A model generated the notes under the pieces. It saw nothing but the letters and a program-made list of their open reading frames with translations. It was not told the origin of the DNA and searched no databases. Shown here one piece after another: positions 22,174 through 34,209 of a DNA stretch of 64,000 bases; within the stretch, counting starts at the first letter, position 1, and each line of letters starts with the position of its first letter. Origin of the DNA: Linnemannia schmuckeri (lineage: Eukaryota; Mortierellomycota; Mortierellomycetes; Mortierellales; Mortierellaceae). Made by a program: the position numbers and the translations under genes. The DNA lies in assembly GCA_029449235.1 (NCBI GenBank), contig JANATG010000002.1:2232001-2296000 (forward strand), given 5' to 3'.

Positions 22174-22734
22174 ATGGCACTGTCAATAGTCCGCAAGGTG
22201 CGAGCATTCGTGCTCTTCCTCACAACCGTCAACCTCGGCCTCACCACCGCAACCTATATTTACATTTCCAACCTCCTCAGCCGCAACCCGCCCATCAGGA
22301 ATAGTATTTTCCCCCTCGAGCCTATCCACTACATCGAGATCGCTTCAGCAACCTTCCTCTTTTTCGGATACCTCTATTCGCTCTGTTGCAACCTCTACAC
22401 TCTCAACCGAATCTTCCGTGCCATCCTCATGTCCGTCCTGGCCATAACTCTCATTGTCATCGATGTTATCTTTATGGTCGACCAGATCCGGGACAACAAG
22501 GCCCCCGATGAGGATGGAGGTATTTCCAAGTTAGGCCCGTTTTCGTGTCAGGGTGCGGGAGATATGTGTTATGTCTCGAATATCAACCTATTTGTTGCGA
22601 TTATAACGGGATTATTTGCATTGATCGAGGTAGTTGTGACGCTGGTTGTGAAGGAGAAGAAAAAGGAGGAGAAGAATGTTTATGAGGATCGGGATGATGA
22701 TGATAGCGACGGCGAGTCTGTCATCATCTTCTGA
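22174..22734 (+). CDS. Four-transmembrane protein, family member 5, with acidic tail
   Basis: Single exon, 186 aa, from the ATG 22174 (MALSIVRKVRAFVLF). Hydrophobic segments lie near residues 8-30, 47-70, 79-100 and 142-163. The post-TM2 block is YLYSLCCN instead of YSxxGKK, and the loop cysteine pair is FSCQGAGDMC. After the TM4 signature EVVVTLVV the protein carries a Lys/Glu-rich and then Asp-rich tail (KEKKKEEKN, DRDDDDSDGES). No other member has this tail, and it should be cytosolic if the ends are inside. This is the most diverged intact copy. Function unknown. Confidence 0.8.
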   Translation: MALSIVRKVRAFVLFLTTVNLGLTTATYIYISNLLSRNPPIRNSIFPLEPIHYIEIASATFLFFGYLYSLCCNLYTLNRIFRAILMSVLAITLIVIDVIFMVDQIRDNKAPDEDGGISKLGPFSCQGAGDMCYVSNINLFVAIITGLFALIEVVVTLVVKEKKKEEKNVYEDRDDDDSDGESVIIF

Positions 22735-23515
22735 TCAAACAATAAAAGATTTTTCTTCTGTTTTTGTTTGTGTTGTTCTAATAGCGGAGGTGTGAGGGTT
22801 TTCGTCTCCAGCACGCCTCTTTTTTTTGTTATGTCGAGTCAATACAATTATGAAATCTTTCGCCTAAAAATAAAAACCAGAGATACAGTTACCGACCAAC
22901 AACAAAGAAAAAATAATATGGGATTCCAGTCAACCTTAAAACGACGACATCAATTGCTCGGTCACAACCCTGTAAAGACAAGCGAGGGAGGGATGGAGGG
23001 GATGCCTTATGTAGATGGAAGATGATAGACATTACGAAGACGAGTGTAGATCAAGTGACCAAGAGGGATCGTCCTTTATAAAATAAATTGATGGGTAGTC
23101 GCGTTATCCGTTTGCGATCTTGCTTGACTTCTTATCAAATTAAGTAACTTTTCAAGGCATTCACCATTAGTTGTTCTTTTTGATCTCAGAAAAGATGACA
23201 AACGCGTTCCTACATGAGGAGCTGGAGAAACATGTCAAGAATATCCCATTGAGAAATACCTTCAGAGCACATTCTCCCGCGTACAAAAACTAAGGCAGCC
23301 AAGGGATTCAATGTCAATAGATGCTCTATGATAAATTCAATGACTTCCTTTTGACTTGTGTACAGATCAGGTCCAATTCAAGAATAAACGTGCTCGTGCT
23401 ATTAGCGCTGTGTATCAAACTCAAAAAAACAGAGTCGGGAAGGAGGGAAATACTCATGCCCGCCTCAACTCCCATCCTTCAACTTCTCATTTCACTTCAT
23501 TTTTTTCGTCAATAG
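22735..23515. other. Intergenic
   Basis: No gene supported. The end of the interval directly precedes a splice-acceptor-like 'caatag' of the monooxygenase remnant at 23516. Confidence 0.45.
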
Positions 23516-23702
23516 AATCTCACGGAGCGTTTCCTCCGCCATATGTTTCTCAATTGGTTGCTCAAGTCGACGCACAACAGGCAACAAATTAAAGCGGCCT
23601 AGTTCGTCCATAAACCGAACTCCTTTCACAAGTGCCCAACCGCGGGACGTTTGGTTACACTGCCCAAAAGCCCTCAAAGCGACTTCAAAAGAAATAAGTG
23701 AG
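23516..23702 (+). pseudogene. FAD monooxygenase last-exon remnant
   Basis: After an acceptor-like 'caatag' the frame reads NLTERFLRHMFLNWLLKS, the counterpart of NFSERIIRHVLLNWIPRS in the intact gene at 25489. A TAG then interrupts where the relatives have Gln, and homology fades to a TGA near 23702. Only exon 7 is recognisable; upstream exons were not found. Confidence 0.7.
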
Positions 23703-24059
23703 ACAGACACTCGTCACCCTCAAGTTTGATGCTGTCACTACCCATTGCGGAGGCATCTAGAATAAAGTATCTCTTATCACTCAACTAGAAACGACCATGC
23801 TATGCCTCGGTGTCTTTCTTCTTTAAGCACAGAACCGAGTCCTACCAGTGGCGCTCAGGCCTAGTCATGACCGGGTTACCCTAATTTCTCCCTATTTTCC
23901 CCCCATTTGCAGGATCTGCATTGTGTAACTGTTATTTTCTTGATCATTTGGAAGCACACCCTGCTTCCTTATTGATCTCCGGCCCCTTGTTCGCCATCTC
24001 TATTTCGCACGATGATGCAGTGGCTGAGCTATATCGATATGATACAACACATGTCCTTT

Positions 24060-24608
24060 GATTACTCACAATATTCTTGAAGGCGGTGGAAAGAGCGACC
24101 TCTTCGTTGCTCTACGCCAGATGACTAAAGCTTTTGGTGGAGTACAAACAGTACCTGAAAAGCATCCCAACAGCAGTCCGAAAGGGACGCTGGATGAGCT
24201 CAATAGCCAGCGTTACGACCTCATCAAGGCCCAGTACGTCCAGAAATACATCGCTGTCAAGATCCAATATGGCTTCGTAACCCCCCCCCCCCCCCCTTTT
24301 TTTTTTCTTGCACTCTTTTTTTGTGATCAAAAAGGACGTCGGCTGGGTAAAGTAGGCATATTTTTTTCTTCAGCGTTTTCTTTTGTCTCATCCAGACACT
24401 GCCAGGGTGCATTCTCCGGTGTTCCCTCCTCAACTAGATGCCCCTGTCGCTGCAAAGAAAGCAACAGATCAAGGCTGCCAAATATCACCCCTGGGCTATG
24501 ATTATTCCTCAAGCACCTAAGTGCGGGTCTGCTTAAGTTCTTCCTCAAATGCCCTCAAAGCGTGTTCAGGCTGAGGAAGTCAAGAACCGGAGAGCCAACA
24601 CTTTCTAA
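24060..24608 (+). pseudogene. FAD monooxygenase 3'-end remnant (exons 6 and 7)
   Basis: Around 24190-24276 the sequence reads LDELNSQRYDLIKAQY, then AVKIQYGF before a GT donor, matching the end of exon 6 in the gene at 27942. Exon 7 resumes at 24396 with TLPGCILRCSLLN, a TAG, and then QRKQQIKAAKY, IIPQAPK and SKRVQAEEVK to a TAA at 24606-24608. The FAD-binding part is missing, and the remnant intron holds C15 and T tracts. This is a truncated copy, most similar to the 27942 gene. Confidence 0.75.
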
Positions 24609-25488
24609 TTTTTTTATGTAGGATGTCCGTGTGATTTATTCCTTTCGTGATATAGACAAAATCAAAGAAGCGCTCACATCCACTCATTTACTTTCGACCT
24701 GGTGCAATGTCGCGATCTCTCCTTCGCCCCAGAGATCTTATCAGTCTCACTTCTTACCACCTCCTTGGTTATTTAGTATCTTACATTGGTTTCAGTGGTG
24801 CACGGGGTGTGCAACATCCATTGCACCTCAATCTGCACCTTTTTTTATACATCGCCTCCTTGCTCAGCTCTTGGTCCCACTCTTCCTCAATCACACCTCT
24901 ATTTCATTCGCTGATAAATCTCATCCATCCCTGTCACACAAAAAATAATCAAAGCATGCACCATGGGGGGTTCAAATGCAATGACTTGACATGGAGCCAG
25001 TAACAAAGACACAACTACATCCGACCAATATCTCTTCTTTACCATCTTTTCCTCCTTCTGTTTGTCATCATTTTGCCTCATTCCTCCTTCACAGCTCAGA
25101 GCTGCAACAAACAGGATTGGTCTTCCTTTCCCGAAGTGCTCTCTCTTCCAAGAAGAAATAATGCTCCCACTATCGATATCAATAATTTTTTCTTTGTCCA
25201 TCCATGACAAATTATGCTTCGTGTAACAATGTTGTCGGAAGGCAGGAGGCAAATTAACAAACAAGAAAGTAAAGCGGATTAGAATAAAAAAAAAGGAAAA
25301 GCGAATCTCGGTCCGCCATCAACTCCATCCTCATTCCTCATCAACTTTTATTCTCTTCCTCATTCCATCAGCCTTCTCTTCTTTTTCTCCACTTTCAGCT
25401 TTTTCTCTACTTTCTTCTTTCTTTACTTTCTGTTTTCTCTACTTTTTTCTTTCGACTATTTTTTAGAGTCAACGTCATTGACATAAAA
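24609..25488. other. Intergenic; leader of the first intact monooxygenase
   Basis: No gene supported. Pyrimidine-rich from about 25310 to the start codon at 25489. Confidence 0.5.
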
Positions 25489-27535
25489 ATGAATCATACT
25501 ACAGAAGACAGGATATCGACGCCACTTTCCTCAGCCGGCTTCAAGGGCAGCGACCTCCCCCCACTAGTGACAAACGATCCTCCCCGTGTGCTTATTGCCG
25601 GCGCTGGATTGGCTGGTCTCTTCCTCGGTATTCTCCTTGAGAAGGCGGGGATCCCTTACGAGATCTTTGAGCGCTCAGCGGAGACACGGCCCCTTGGTAA
25701 CTATATTTTTAGGTCCCACTCGCACTAAAGAGTCGTCGTTCTTTCATTCCCATATCTAACGTTGAGTTTTCTTCGCGTACTGTTTGGGACTAGGTGCAAT
25801 TATGTGTTTGGTAAGAACAGGCACGTTACTACCAAAGAATAGCGAATGGTTTACATTGGATTAACTTTTTGCCTTGATCATGATTATGTTCTCGGCGTAG
25901 TCACCAAACATTCTCCCTGCATTCGAACAATTGGGGTTGTACGATGAGCTCATGTCATTCTCCAAGCCTGGGGGGTTCGAGAGGTTCTATACGGATAAGC
26001 TGGAAGTCATTTCCACGAACAGATCCCTTCGAGCTGATGTGTAAGTTGTGCTTCTTCCTACGTAATGGTTCTTTTATATCATCAGCGTATGACTCTCTTT
26101 CTCATCAACACCTTTTTTGGCATACCAGCGTGGGATACGACCATATCCTTTTTGCTCGCCCGGAGTTGTACGACATGCTGCACAAGAAAATTCCTGCCGA
26201 AAAGATACACATGTCGAAAAAGATCCTGTCCTTTCAGCAAAACCATGAGGGAGTCATGCTGCGATTCAGCGATAATACAACCATTCACGGAGACATCCTT
26301 GTTGGTGCAGATGGAGCTCACAGCGCGGTCCGGCAGCATCTATACAAGACACTCGACAAGCAAGGAGCTTTGCCGAAGATTGACAACAAGTCCATGACTA
26401 AGGGTTACATCTCGTTGGTTGGAACTACGGATGCCTTGGACCCAGCTAAATATCCGTGCTTCGCTAACCCAGACTGTGAAGTGTCCTTTGTCATCGGCGA
26501 TAAAACCACTCCTTATACCGTAGGTGGTTTCCTGTACACTTACTCTCGTAGCAATGGTACCATTCATTCGCCGTCGACCTTTCTAATGCTATTTTTTTGC
26601 TTTTGTACCTTCACTTTTTTTAGTGGGTCCTTTTCTCGATCCCAGGCAACAGACTGTGCTGGAACGTCATCATCCAACTCGGCATTGAAGAGATTGCCGA
26701 CGACCAATTCAAATCCTCAGATTGGATCCCGCAACAAAACCAAAAGCTGTTGGATCTAATTCGCCACTTCAAGACCCCATATGGTATCTTAGGTGACCTC
26801 TTCGATGCTACTCCGATCGAACGAATCTCCAAGGTCTACTTCGAGGACAAGTTATTTCACACTTGGACCCATGGGCGCACCATTTTAGTTGGCGATGGTA
26901 TGTACTTGATATAGTATTTAAACATCTCGTTAGTGTACACTTTGTCGAGACCTTGCCGCTCACCAAGCTCTTGATTGTTTGTTTTTGTGTCCTTCTACTA
27001 GCGGCTCACAAAATGCTTCCAAGCACGGGAGCAGGAGCTGTCAATGCGATGCAAGACGCTGTAATTCTCGCCAATTGTCTCTATGACATCAAGCCAACAA
27101 GTTTCGAGAATATCAAGGCGGCATTGAAGGAGTACAAGGACCAACGGTTTAACCTCATCACCGAGCAGTACGCCCAATCTCATATTGCCGCCAAACTGCA
27201 GTACGGACATGTAAGTCTTTTGCTGTTTGTTTTGTGTGTTTGTGTCCCTGTACCTGCAATCCTAGTGGCAGTGAAAATTAATTCAACCTCACCTCCATTG
27301 CTCTCTCTAAATTCATAACCAGAATTTTTCTGAGCGCATCATCCGCCATGTGCTTCTGAATTGGATCCCCAGGTCGATGAAGAACAAGCAGCAGATCAAG
27401 ACAGCACAGTTCCGTCCCCAGGCTAATTTCCTTCCGCAGGTACCAATGCGTGGCACGGTTAATGTGATTAATCAAAAGCCCTCGAAGCGCGCACAGGAGG
27501 AATCAAGGAAGATAGAACAAGCAACTGCACTCTAA
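25489..27535 (+). CDS. FAD-dependent monooxygenase A (salicylate-hydroxylase/PHBH-like fold)
   Basis: Seven exons: 25489-25696, 25794-25810 (17 nt), 25901-26040, 26129-26519, 26624-26897, 27002-27210 and 27323-27535, giving 483 aa. Motifs of class A flavoprotein hydroxylases occur in order: the dinucleotide-binding GAGLAGLFLG near residue 40, the DG motif GADGAHSAVRQHLY, and the GD motif spread across the exon 5/6 junction (LVGD + AAHKMLPSTGAGAV). The residues needed for FAD and NAD(P)H use are therefore present. Such enzymes hydroxylate or epoxidise small aromatics or isoprenoids; the substrate cannot be read from sequence. A close tandem copy follows at 27942 with the same exon layout, and four degraded relatives lie in the window. 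No membrane anchor or signal peptide was seen. Confidence 0.9.
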
Positions 27536-27941
27536 TTTAGCTGCTTTAATTAGTGCACTCTACTGATACAACACCAATAAACAATCCTGATCATGAACTC
27601 ACGAGCGAGCACGTTGTGGCCGACTGCTAATCTTTTCCCTGAAGAACAGGTATTCAAAATGTGCAAAACTGCGTCAAGATTCAAGGCGGGCCAGTTTGCC
27701 CTTTCTTTCCGTTTTCGTTCTTTGCAATCGATGAGACATGCGTTGGTGTAACATTCATTCCAGGTCAGAGGGAATAACCTGTTTGTGCACCTGCACTCAT
27801 TCATTCGGCTCTTTTGTTTTTTGTTATTCCTCGTTCCATCCCTTCTTTTACTTCCATCTCTCTCTCATCTTCATCCGCTTTTTTTTCTGCATTCGCCTTC
27901 TCCATCACCCTCATTCCGTCTTCCACTTCTGTCAGACAATC

Positions 27942-29998
27942 ATGTCCGCCCCCTCCACTGACAGTGCAAGCAAGCCGCCCCATGTTGTTATCTGTGGTGC
28001 GGGTCTTGCTGGACTCTTTCTGGGTATCCTTCTCGAGAGGGCTAATATCCCGTACACCATCTATGAGCGTGCCCCTGAGGTCAAGCCACTCGGTCTGTTT
28101 TTACTTCCGTCCGTTACTTGGTGGAATAACATATGCATGCATTGAGCGGGAGGCACCTTGGTACATTTTATATAAACTAACCTTGAACTCTCTTATGACT
28201 TCTAGGTGCCGTGATGTGTCTGGTAACAAAAACGTCCGTGTAAGGAAACAAAAGACAATTTGTTGTCTCACTGGCGTTGCCTAACGCTCTCCCTTTTTTA
28301 TTTTTTATTTTTTTTCTATTGGCTCGAAAATGCATGCAGTCGACCAACATCCTTGCCGCCTTCGACCAATTGGGACTATACGACGAGCTCGTATCCTTCT
28401 CTAAGCCAGGAGGATTTGAAAGATTTTACAACGATAAACTGGAAGAAGTCTCAACAAACAGATCCTTGCGTGCCGACATGTAAGTTATTCCTCTTCCTGC
28501 TCCTCTCTCTCGTACATTATTGCTAATGTAATTGATAACTTTTTTCGCAGGAAAATACTTACTGGCCCCAATTTTCCGTCTACTTTGTTAGTGTTGGTTA
28601 CGATTTCATGTTGTTTTCTCGTCCCGAGCTTTACAACCTGTTGCTCAAGCACACCCCCTCGCACAAACTCCATATGGGTTCAAAGTTGATCTCATTCGAT
28701 CAGGACGAGAGAGGCGTCAAGGTTCAGTTTGAGGGCGAATTGGTTGTTGAGGGAGACATCCTTGTCGGAGCAGACGGTGCGCACAGCACTGTCCGTCAAC
28801 ATCTCTACAAGACTCTGAATCAACAGGGACTTCTTCCCAAGAGCGACACTCAATCGATGAACAAGGGATATATATCCTTGCTGGGGACCACAGACCCTTT
28901 GGACCCTGCCAAATATCCAGCTCTGGCTCACCCCGATTCTGAGGTCTCGTTCATCATTGGCGATAAGAATACCCCTTACACGGTATGTATTCATTTGTGT
29001 CTTGACAACCGAGAGGAAAATCCTGATTCATTATGTCAACTGCTCCCTCCGACACCTTCTCATCCATAAGTATGCCCCTTTTATTTATTTAGTGGGTAGT
29101 TTTCACAATCCCTGGTAACAAGATAAGCTGGAACGTCATTATCCAACTCGGAGTCTCTTCAACTGCAGATGACCAGGCAGAGTCTTCCGATTGGATCACA
29201 CAGGACAACCAGAAGATGCTGAACGAGATTCGCCACTTCAAGACACCATACGGCACTATGGGCGATCTTTTTGATGCTACCCCTACCGAGCGTGTTTCTA
29301 AGGTCTACTTTGAGGACAAATTGTTTGAGACATGGAACCACGGAAGAACAGTCGTCATTGGAGATGGTAAGCATACACCTCACATAAGCATGTCTCTCCA
29401 AAGTGGTATTGTGCTTATGCAGGGCTACTGACACTTCTGTCCCTCTTTTTATTTATTTTTTTCTACTAGCGGCCCACAAGATGCTGCCCAGTACAGGAGC
29501 TGGAGCGGTGAATGCTATGCAGGATGCCGTAATTCTTGCCAACTGCATCTACGACATCATCCCCACTAACTTCGAGACTATCAAGGAAGCGCTTGACGAG
29601 TTCAAGAGCCAGCGTTATGACCTTATCAAGGCCCAGTACGCCCAGACATACATTGCTGCCAAGATCCAGTACGGACACGTAAGTCCTTATCCTTTTGGCG
29701 CAGTGTGACAAATAAGTATTTACTTTGGCGCAGTGATTAACTTTTTGTCACTCTTTACTCGCTTCTCATTCTATTCACACAGACATTGTCAGAGCGTATC
29801 TTACGGTACTTCCTTTTGAATTGGCTGCCTGTATCGATGAAGCAAAAGCAGCAAGTCGAGGGTGCTCAGTATCGTCCTCAGGCTGTGTTTATCCCTCAAG
29901 CACCCAAGCGTGGTAGTTGTCCAGTTCTTCCTCAGAAGTCATCCAAGCGTGTTCAGGCTGAGGAAGAGGTCAGGAAACAATCGGCCACCGCACTTTAA
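27942..29998 (+). CDS. FAD-dependent monooxygenase B (tandem paralog)
   Basis: Exons 27942-28092, 28206-28222, 28340-28479, 28592-28982, 29093-29366, 29470-29678 and 29783-29998, giving 465 aa. Exons 2 to 6 have exactly the lengths of those in the gene at 25489 (17, 140, 391, 274 and 209 nt), so the two arose by gene duplication with introns intact. Landmarks are GAGLAGLFLG, GADGAHSTVRQHLY and GD + AAHKMLPSTGAGAV. The first exon is shorter, with no long N-terminal extension. The donor of intron 1 is GTCTGT, a weak site. Intact and probably functional; substrate unknown. The 3'-end remnant at 24060 resembles this copy most. Confidence 0.9.
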
Positions 29999-30419
29999 TT
30001 TTTTGTAGGATGCGCGGGAGACCTATGTAATTTTTTAGTCACGAAAAATATAAGCAGTCAGCAGCCCGGAACTATCAATAACTCAGGAACGGTCAAAGAG
30101 GGGTTGTTAGTCTTAGTCGATATGTCAGGTACCCTTCAGACCTAGGGGTGTGAAGGGTGGTTCAAGTAGAGTGCCAGAACCATCAGTCTATTGAACCCTC
30201 TCTATCCCTTCGCCGAAAGGGATAAAAGAGAAGAATTGTGTAACACGAGGAAATACTTGTCATTTCCTCATTACTCTCAAGTCCGGGCATCGCCTTTTTT
30301 CTTTTCTTTCTTTCATCTTGCATTCGCATCATCCTGTTTTTGTTTTGATTCACACTCATCGCCATCTCCATTCCTTTTTTCTCACAATTGTCACAACTTG
30401 TCGTCCTCCTTCACCAACA

Positions 30420-30661
30420 GTAAGCGCACGTCACCTCACGCACTGATCTCAGGCGTCGGTCTAGCTGGACTGTTTTTCGGATTTCTACTTGAGCAGGCTG
30501 GGATCCCTAATGATATCTACGAGTGTGCAGCGGAGATCAAGCCCCTTGGTAAAGTGTAGCCCCTTGCTCTAAGCTCTTCATTCCCACGAGATTTAATCCT
30601 CTGAAACAACTAACGTTGGACCGTAGTTGCTGTGCTGTGCTTAGGTGCAATTATGCATTTG
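30420..30661 (+). pseudogene. FAD monooxygenase 5' fragment (exons 1 and 2 only)
   Basis: From 30430 the frame reads SPHALISGVGLAGLFFGFLLEQAGIP and ends EIKPLG at a GT donor (30551). The 17-nt exon follows at 30645-30661 with good acceptor and donor signals. The GxGxxG loop is altered to GVGLAG, no ATG is in place, and homology stops soon after 30661, where the secreted-protein remnant begins. Confidence 0.75.
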
Positions 30662-30792
30662 GTACGTGCAACTACGTTACCTCAACAAAATAGGGGGATC
30701 AAAAGGGGGATGTTCTGTGGCCGACTTACATTGTGCCTGTTCTGTGTTATCTAGAAACCACCACCACAAGCACGATCACCACCGCTGCCATC

Positions 30793-31112
30793 ATGAAGTT
30801 CTCCCTCGTCCTGCCGCTCTTTTCTTGACCACTGCCGTCAACGCCGTCAACAACGACTACTACCAGTTGTGCTACATACTCTGTCGAAGCCCCCTTTCCC
30901 GCACGGGCTTTTTCATTTTCAGATTACCTTTTTTAAAGATCTTTCCTTTCTCTACTCTCATTGTTCACTCTTTTTTCATTCAGCGTCCCAGTTTCTTTAC
31001 CTTTAATAAATTTTGCCAAAAACATAACAATAAGGCATCGGAACACTCTCGAGGCTGTAAACAGAAGGGGTTGAAGTGTTCGCTGGTCATTTGCTGCTCC
31101 GGCTCATTTTAA
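30793..31112 (+). pseudogene. Small secreted protein family, decayed copy 1
   Basis: ATG AAG at 30793 begins a signal peptide (MKFSLVLPL). A missing base then gives an early TGA, while the shifted frame continues FLTTAVNAVNNDYYQLCY as in the copies at 34210 and 37569. The leader just before the ATG is rich in CACCAC, as in the other copies. A possible cysteine-rich 3' end (GCKQKGLKCSLVICC) precedes a stop at about 31110. Not translatable as it stands. Confidence 0.5.
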
Positions 31113-32065
31113 TTTAAGTTGATGCACATCTACCATAGGGTAAACTGGGAGAGAGAGTGAAAGCAAAAATGACGACAGGGTTGAAGGTATATACAGGTAG
31201 TATCACTTTTTGTTATACTTTGCTACCAACAACAAAAAAAAAAAAAAAAGCGGCCCGCCGCCTGCCTTCCGTTCGTCCAAATACAGGTTGCTGTAGTGCC
31301 TTGTTTTTTAACTTATTGCACTTGTACTTGGAGTTTATTTGTCTCGGCCGATGTATCATAGTCAGTTGACGATCTATGTTTTGATATGCAATATAAGAAA
31401 TACGCTCTACTGTTCACCTCTGCTTTCGGACCGTGCCTGAGAAAGTGAAAAAACTATTCTTAAAAAATCATTGTTTACTACCAGGATATGGTCTAAAATA
31501 AGTCACAGACACCTGTGGTTGCCATCAATACCAGAAAAGACCATGGACCAAATTAATGCGTCGCCTAAGATTGGTTTGTCTATTCTGGCTATAAAAAAGG
31601 AGCATTTTCATAGCTGACAAAAGTATTCGCCTTGAAACAGGGAAGAATAATCGAGAAAGTGAAGGAAAATAGAAGGTTAAAAGTGTGTCTGGATCACTCG
31701 CCACGAGAACCCTCCGCCTCTTTTCGACTTTTGGTCATATGTCCTTCATCATTTCGCGTTGCAGCTCTTGCTTAGGCTCTCTATCCAGGTACTCGACGAC
31801 GAACAATTGGAGTTTGTCTAGACGTGTCCAGAGATCTGTACCGAAGGTATAAAAAGGTCTAGTGCATCACCCCTTTCTTTTTAATTTCTTACTGAACAAA
31901 GCGCCTCTCTTCCCCTGTCTCTTGTCGGGTCGTTTCCATACTTCGCCCATCCCTCCTTTACTTCAAATTCTTTACACTTTTTGCTTTCCTTTTCTTTTAC
32001 TCCACGGCACTACCCCTTTCTCAATCCTCTCTCCACTAATTTCCCCTCCTCACAGAACAACAACA
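31113..32065. other. Intergenic, with TATA box at 31848
   Basis: No gene recognised. TATAAAAA at 31848-31855 lies 218 bp before the next four-TM start codon. Confidence 0.5.
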
Positions 32066-32562
32066 ATGCCCCGCGCTATCTTAGTACTGAGGATCTGGCT
32101 TGTATTCGTTTGCTTCTTCAATCTCGCTGTCGTTAGCACATACTACGGCCTGGCCGGGGGCTTGTGGAAGGAGCTAGACTATGTAATCCTCATCCCCTCG
32201 ACCCTTCTCTTTTTCGCTTACCTCTACTCCATATGGGCCAAGAAATCCCTCGTCAGTAACAAGTACATCCGTGCCCTTTTAATGTTGATCCCCGGGCTGG
32301 TTCTTCTCGGCTCTTCGATCCGCATGGTCCAGCTACTGATTTTGAAGGCCGAATTTGTCAATGAATACATGCGAGAGAGCCAGATAAGCAAGTACAACCC
32401 CTTTACGTGCGCTTATTATGGAGAGTCGTGGGATGCTAAGGGGCTTTGCTTTCTTGAGCAGAGCTATTATTTTGCACCCATCATTATGGCATCTTTGTCG
32501 TTATTGAAGTCCTTGTTACCCTATTCAGGGGCCCTCTCCATTTCGCTAAGGCCGAGGTTTAA
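32066..32562 (+). pseudogene. Four-TM family member 6, frameshifted before TM4
   Basis: Opens at the ATG 32066 (MPRAILVLRIWLVFVCFFNLAVV) and carries TM1, the DYVILIPSTLLFF TM2, YSIWAKKS, RALLMLIPG TM3 and the cysteine pair FTC..GLC. Near 32486 the family TM4 (IFVVIEVLVTLFRGPLHF) continues in another frame to a TAA at 32560-32562, so one base appears lost. The unshifted frame instead runs on to about 32836 through non-homologous sequence, which would replace TM4. The long inter-TM1/TM2 loop of its closest relatives (35645 and 39378) is shortened. Confidence 0.75.
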
Positions 32563-33779
32563 CTCAGCAGTCTTTTTCTGTTTCGTTTGTAATAAATCAA
32601 AATCGCTCTTTTTTTTTTATGCACGAGATGCACGCCTGCATGTGTATTTGCCACTTTATTTTTTTTTTATATTTTTTCGTTTCTATGCATCAAATTCGGT
32701 AGCTCTCAACGCCCGTGCAGACAACACATTGTTTGCAGCTCATCAACCAAGGGCCATTTCGCTACACTCCATCGTCCTGACATACATCATAGCTCCCAAT
32801 TTTATTCTGTGTCATATTAGAGGGGTACCTGTGTGACATACAACAAATAGGATGGGAGCCGTAAATCAATATCAAAAAAAAAGTCAAAAAGGAATGAGTC
32901 CATGAGTCTCAATTATTATGTTGTCATTGGTGACCTTGTATTCCTCATCCCTCTTCCCGAGAAACAGGTACAAGAATATCGCTCGTCCCAAAAATATCCA
33001 TGATCATCAATCAGACGCTTAAAAACCTCACTTGACCAGGTACCCTTCCTATCGGTCTGAGGGAACCAGTGTGCGCGAAAACTAGGCTCAAGCGTTCTCC
33101 TCCGCTATTCTTTTACATATACGTTTTGAGTACTGTACACTCTCACGATTGCCTTCGAGAAAGACAGAGAGAGAGAGAGAGAGGCGGCAAGCATCTACTA
33201 TAAAATCCACGAACGTGCGGATCAAGTGCCCCCTTGACAAATCAAGGCGGTTCTTTTCGCCCCCCATATGCGTAAATCTCCACTCCTGGACCGTTCTTGG
33301 CTCTCGAAAAATGTCTCACTGCTTCATTACCATCCGCCTTTGCTTCCTTTTTTCTAAGATGTGCTGTGTCAAAGAAAACGGAAGGAGGAGGGTGTATAGG
33401 TTTTTTTTTGTGGTGGTAAGGCTTAAACGTAACGAGCAAATAAAAGAATAGTTGCAGTAGCGGTGTGTTCTTGCGAGTGTTGTTGTGGATACCGAAGAGG
33501 GAGAAGTAGAAAGGCATACAGGCTCCTAGTTTTTAACGAAAATTGAGACTGTCTTCACCAGCATCTGCATCCTTATCGCAAACAAGACACCAAAGTGGGC
33601 CAGGCAAAAGATTAAGGGAGAGGTAGGCACTACAAAGGGGCGGACAATATGCAAAGGGAGAGCAAAAAGCCATGATGGAGAGAAGTTATCCAAATGACAA
33701 AGTGGAAAGAATGGGTAGTCAGAAGCGACGGGTGCCAGAGTTCAAGAAAAATACACCATACCAAGGGTAATTTCAGCTA
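32563..33779. other. Intergenic; no gene seen
   Basis: Contains an AG microsatellite (about 33166-33182) and several T tracts. No frame has protein-like character. Confidence 0.45.
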
Positions 33780-34108
33780 GTGTAGATTGACAACAGTAAA
33801 GAGAACATGCAGGGTCAAATGCTTAGAAAAAAATTTAGGGATGAAAAGTGTGACAAACGTACCGAAAGGAAAATCAAGGGATGGATACAACTGATGTGAT
33901 GAGAAAAAATCAAGAAGCGAGAGAGCACATACCAACAAGGTATGAGAAGCATGCAGTTGCCTAGAGTCCCGATAAGCCGGTGAGGTCATGTCTGGAGAAT
34001 TCGACATCAGGGATTACTGTCGCGGATCTAGGCCTGCCTTCTCTTATTCCTTACGTCTATTATGGCTACTATCCGACGCATGTTTCGCTACTTTTTTCAA
34101 CCAGCACG

Positions 34109-34116
34109 TATAAAAG
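34109..34116 (+). promoter_or_regulatory. TATA box of small secreted protein gene
   Basis: TATAAAAG, 101 bp before the ATG at 34210. The duplicated copy has TATAAAAA at 37466, 103 bp before its start-equivalent. Confidence 0.5.
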
Positions 34117-34209
34117 GACGATGGCGCCATCTATAATTCTCCATCAAGTCAAGGAACCAGTCCTCTACCTCAGGTCTCAAGACCCACCTCAAGCACCACC
34201 ACAATCACC

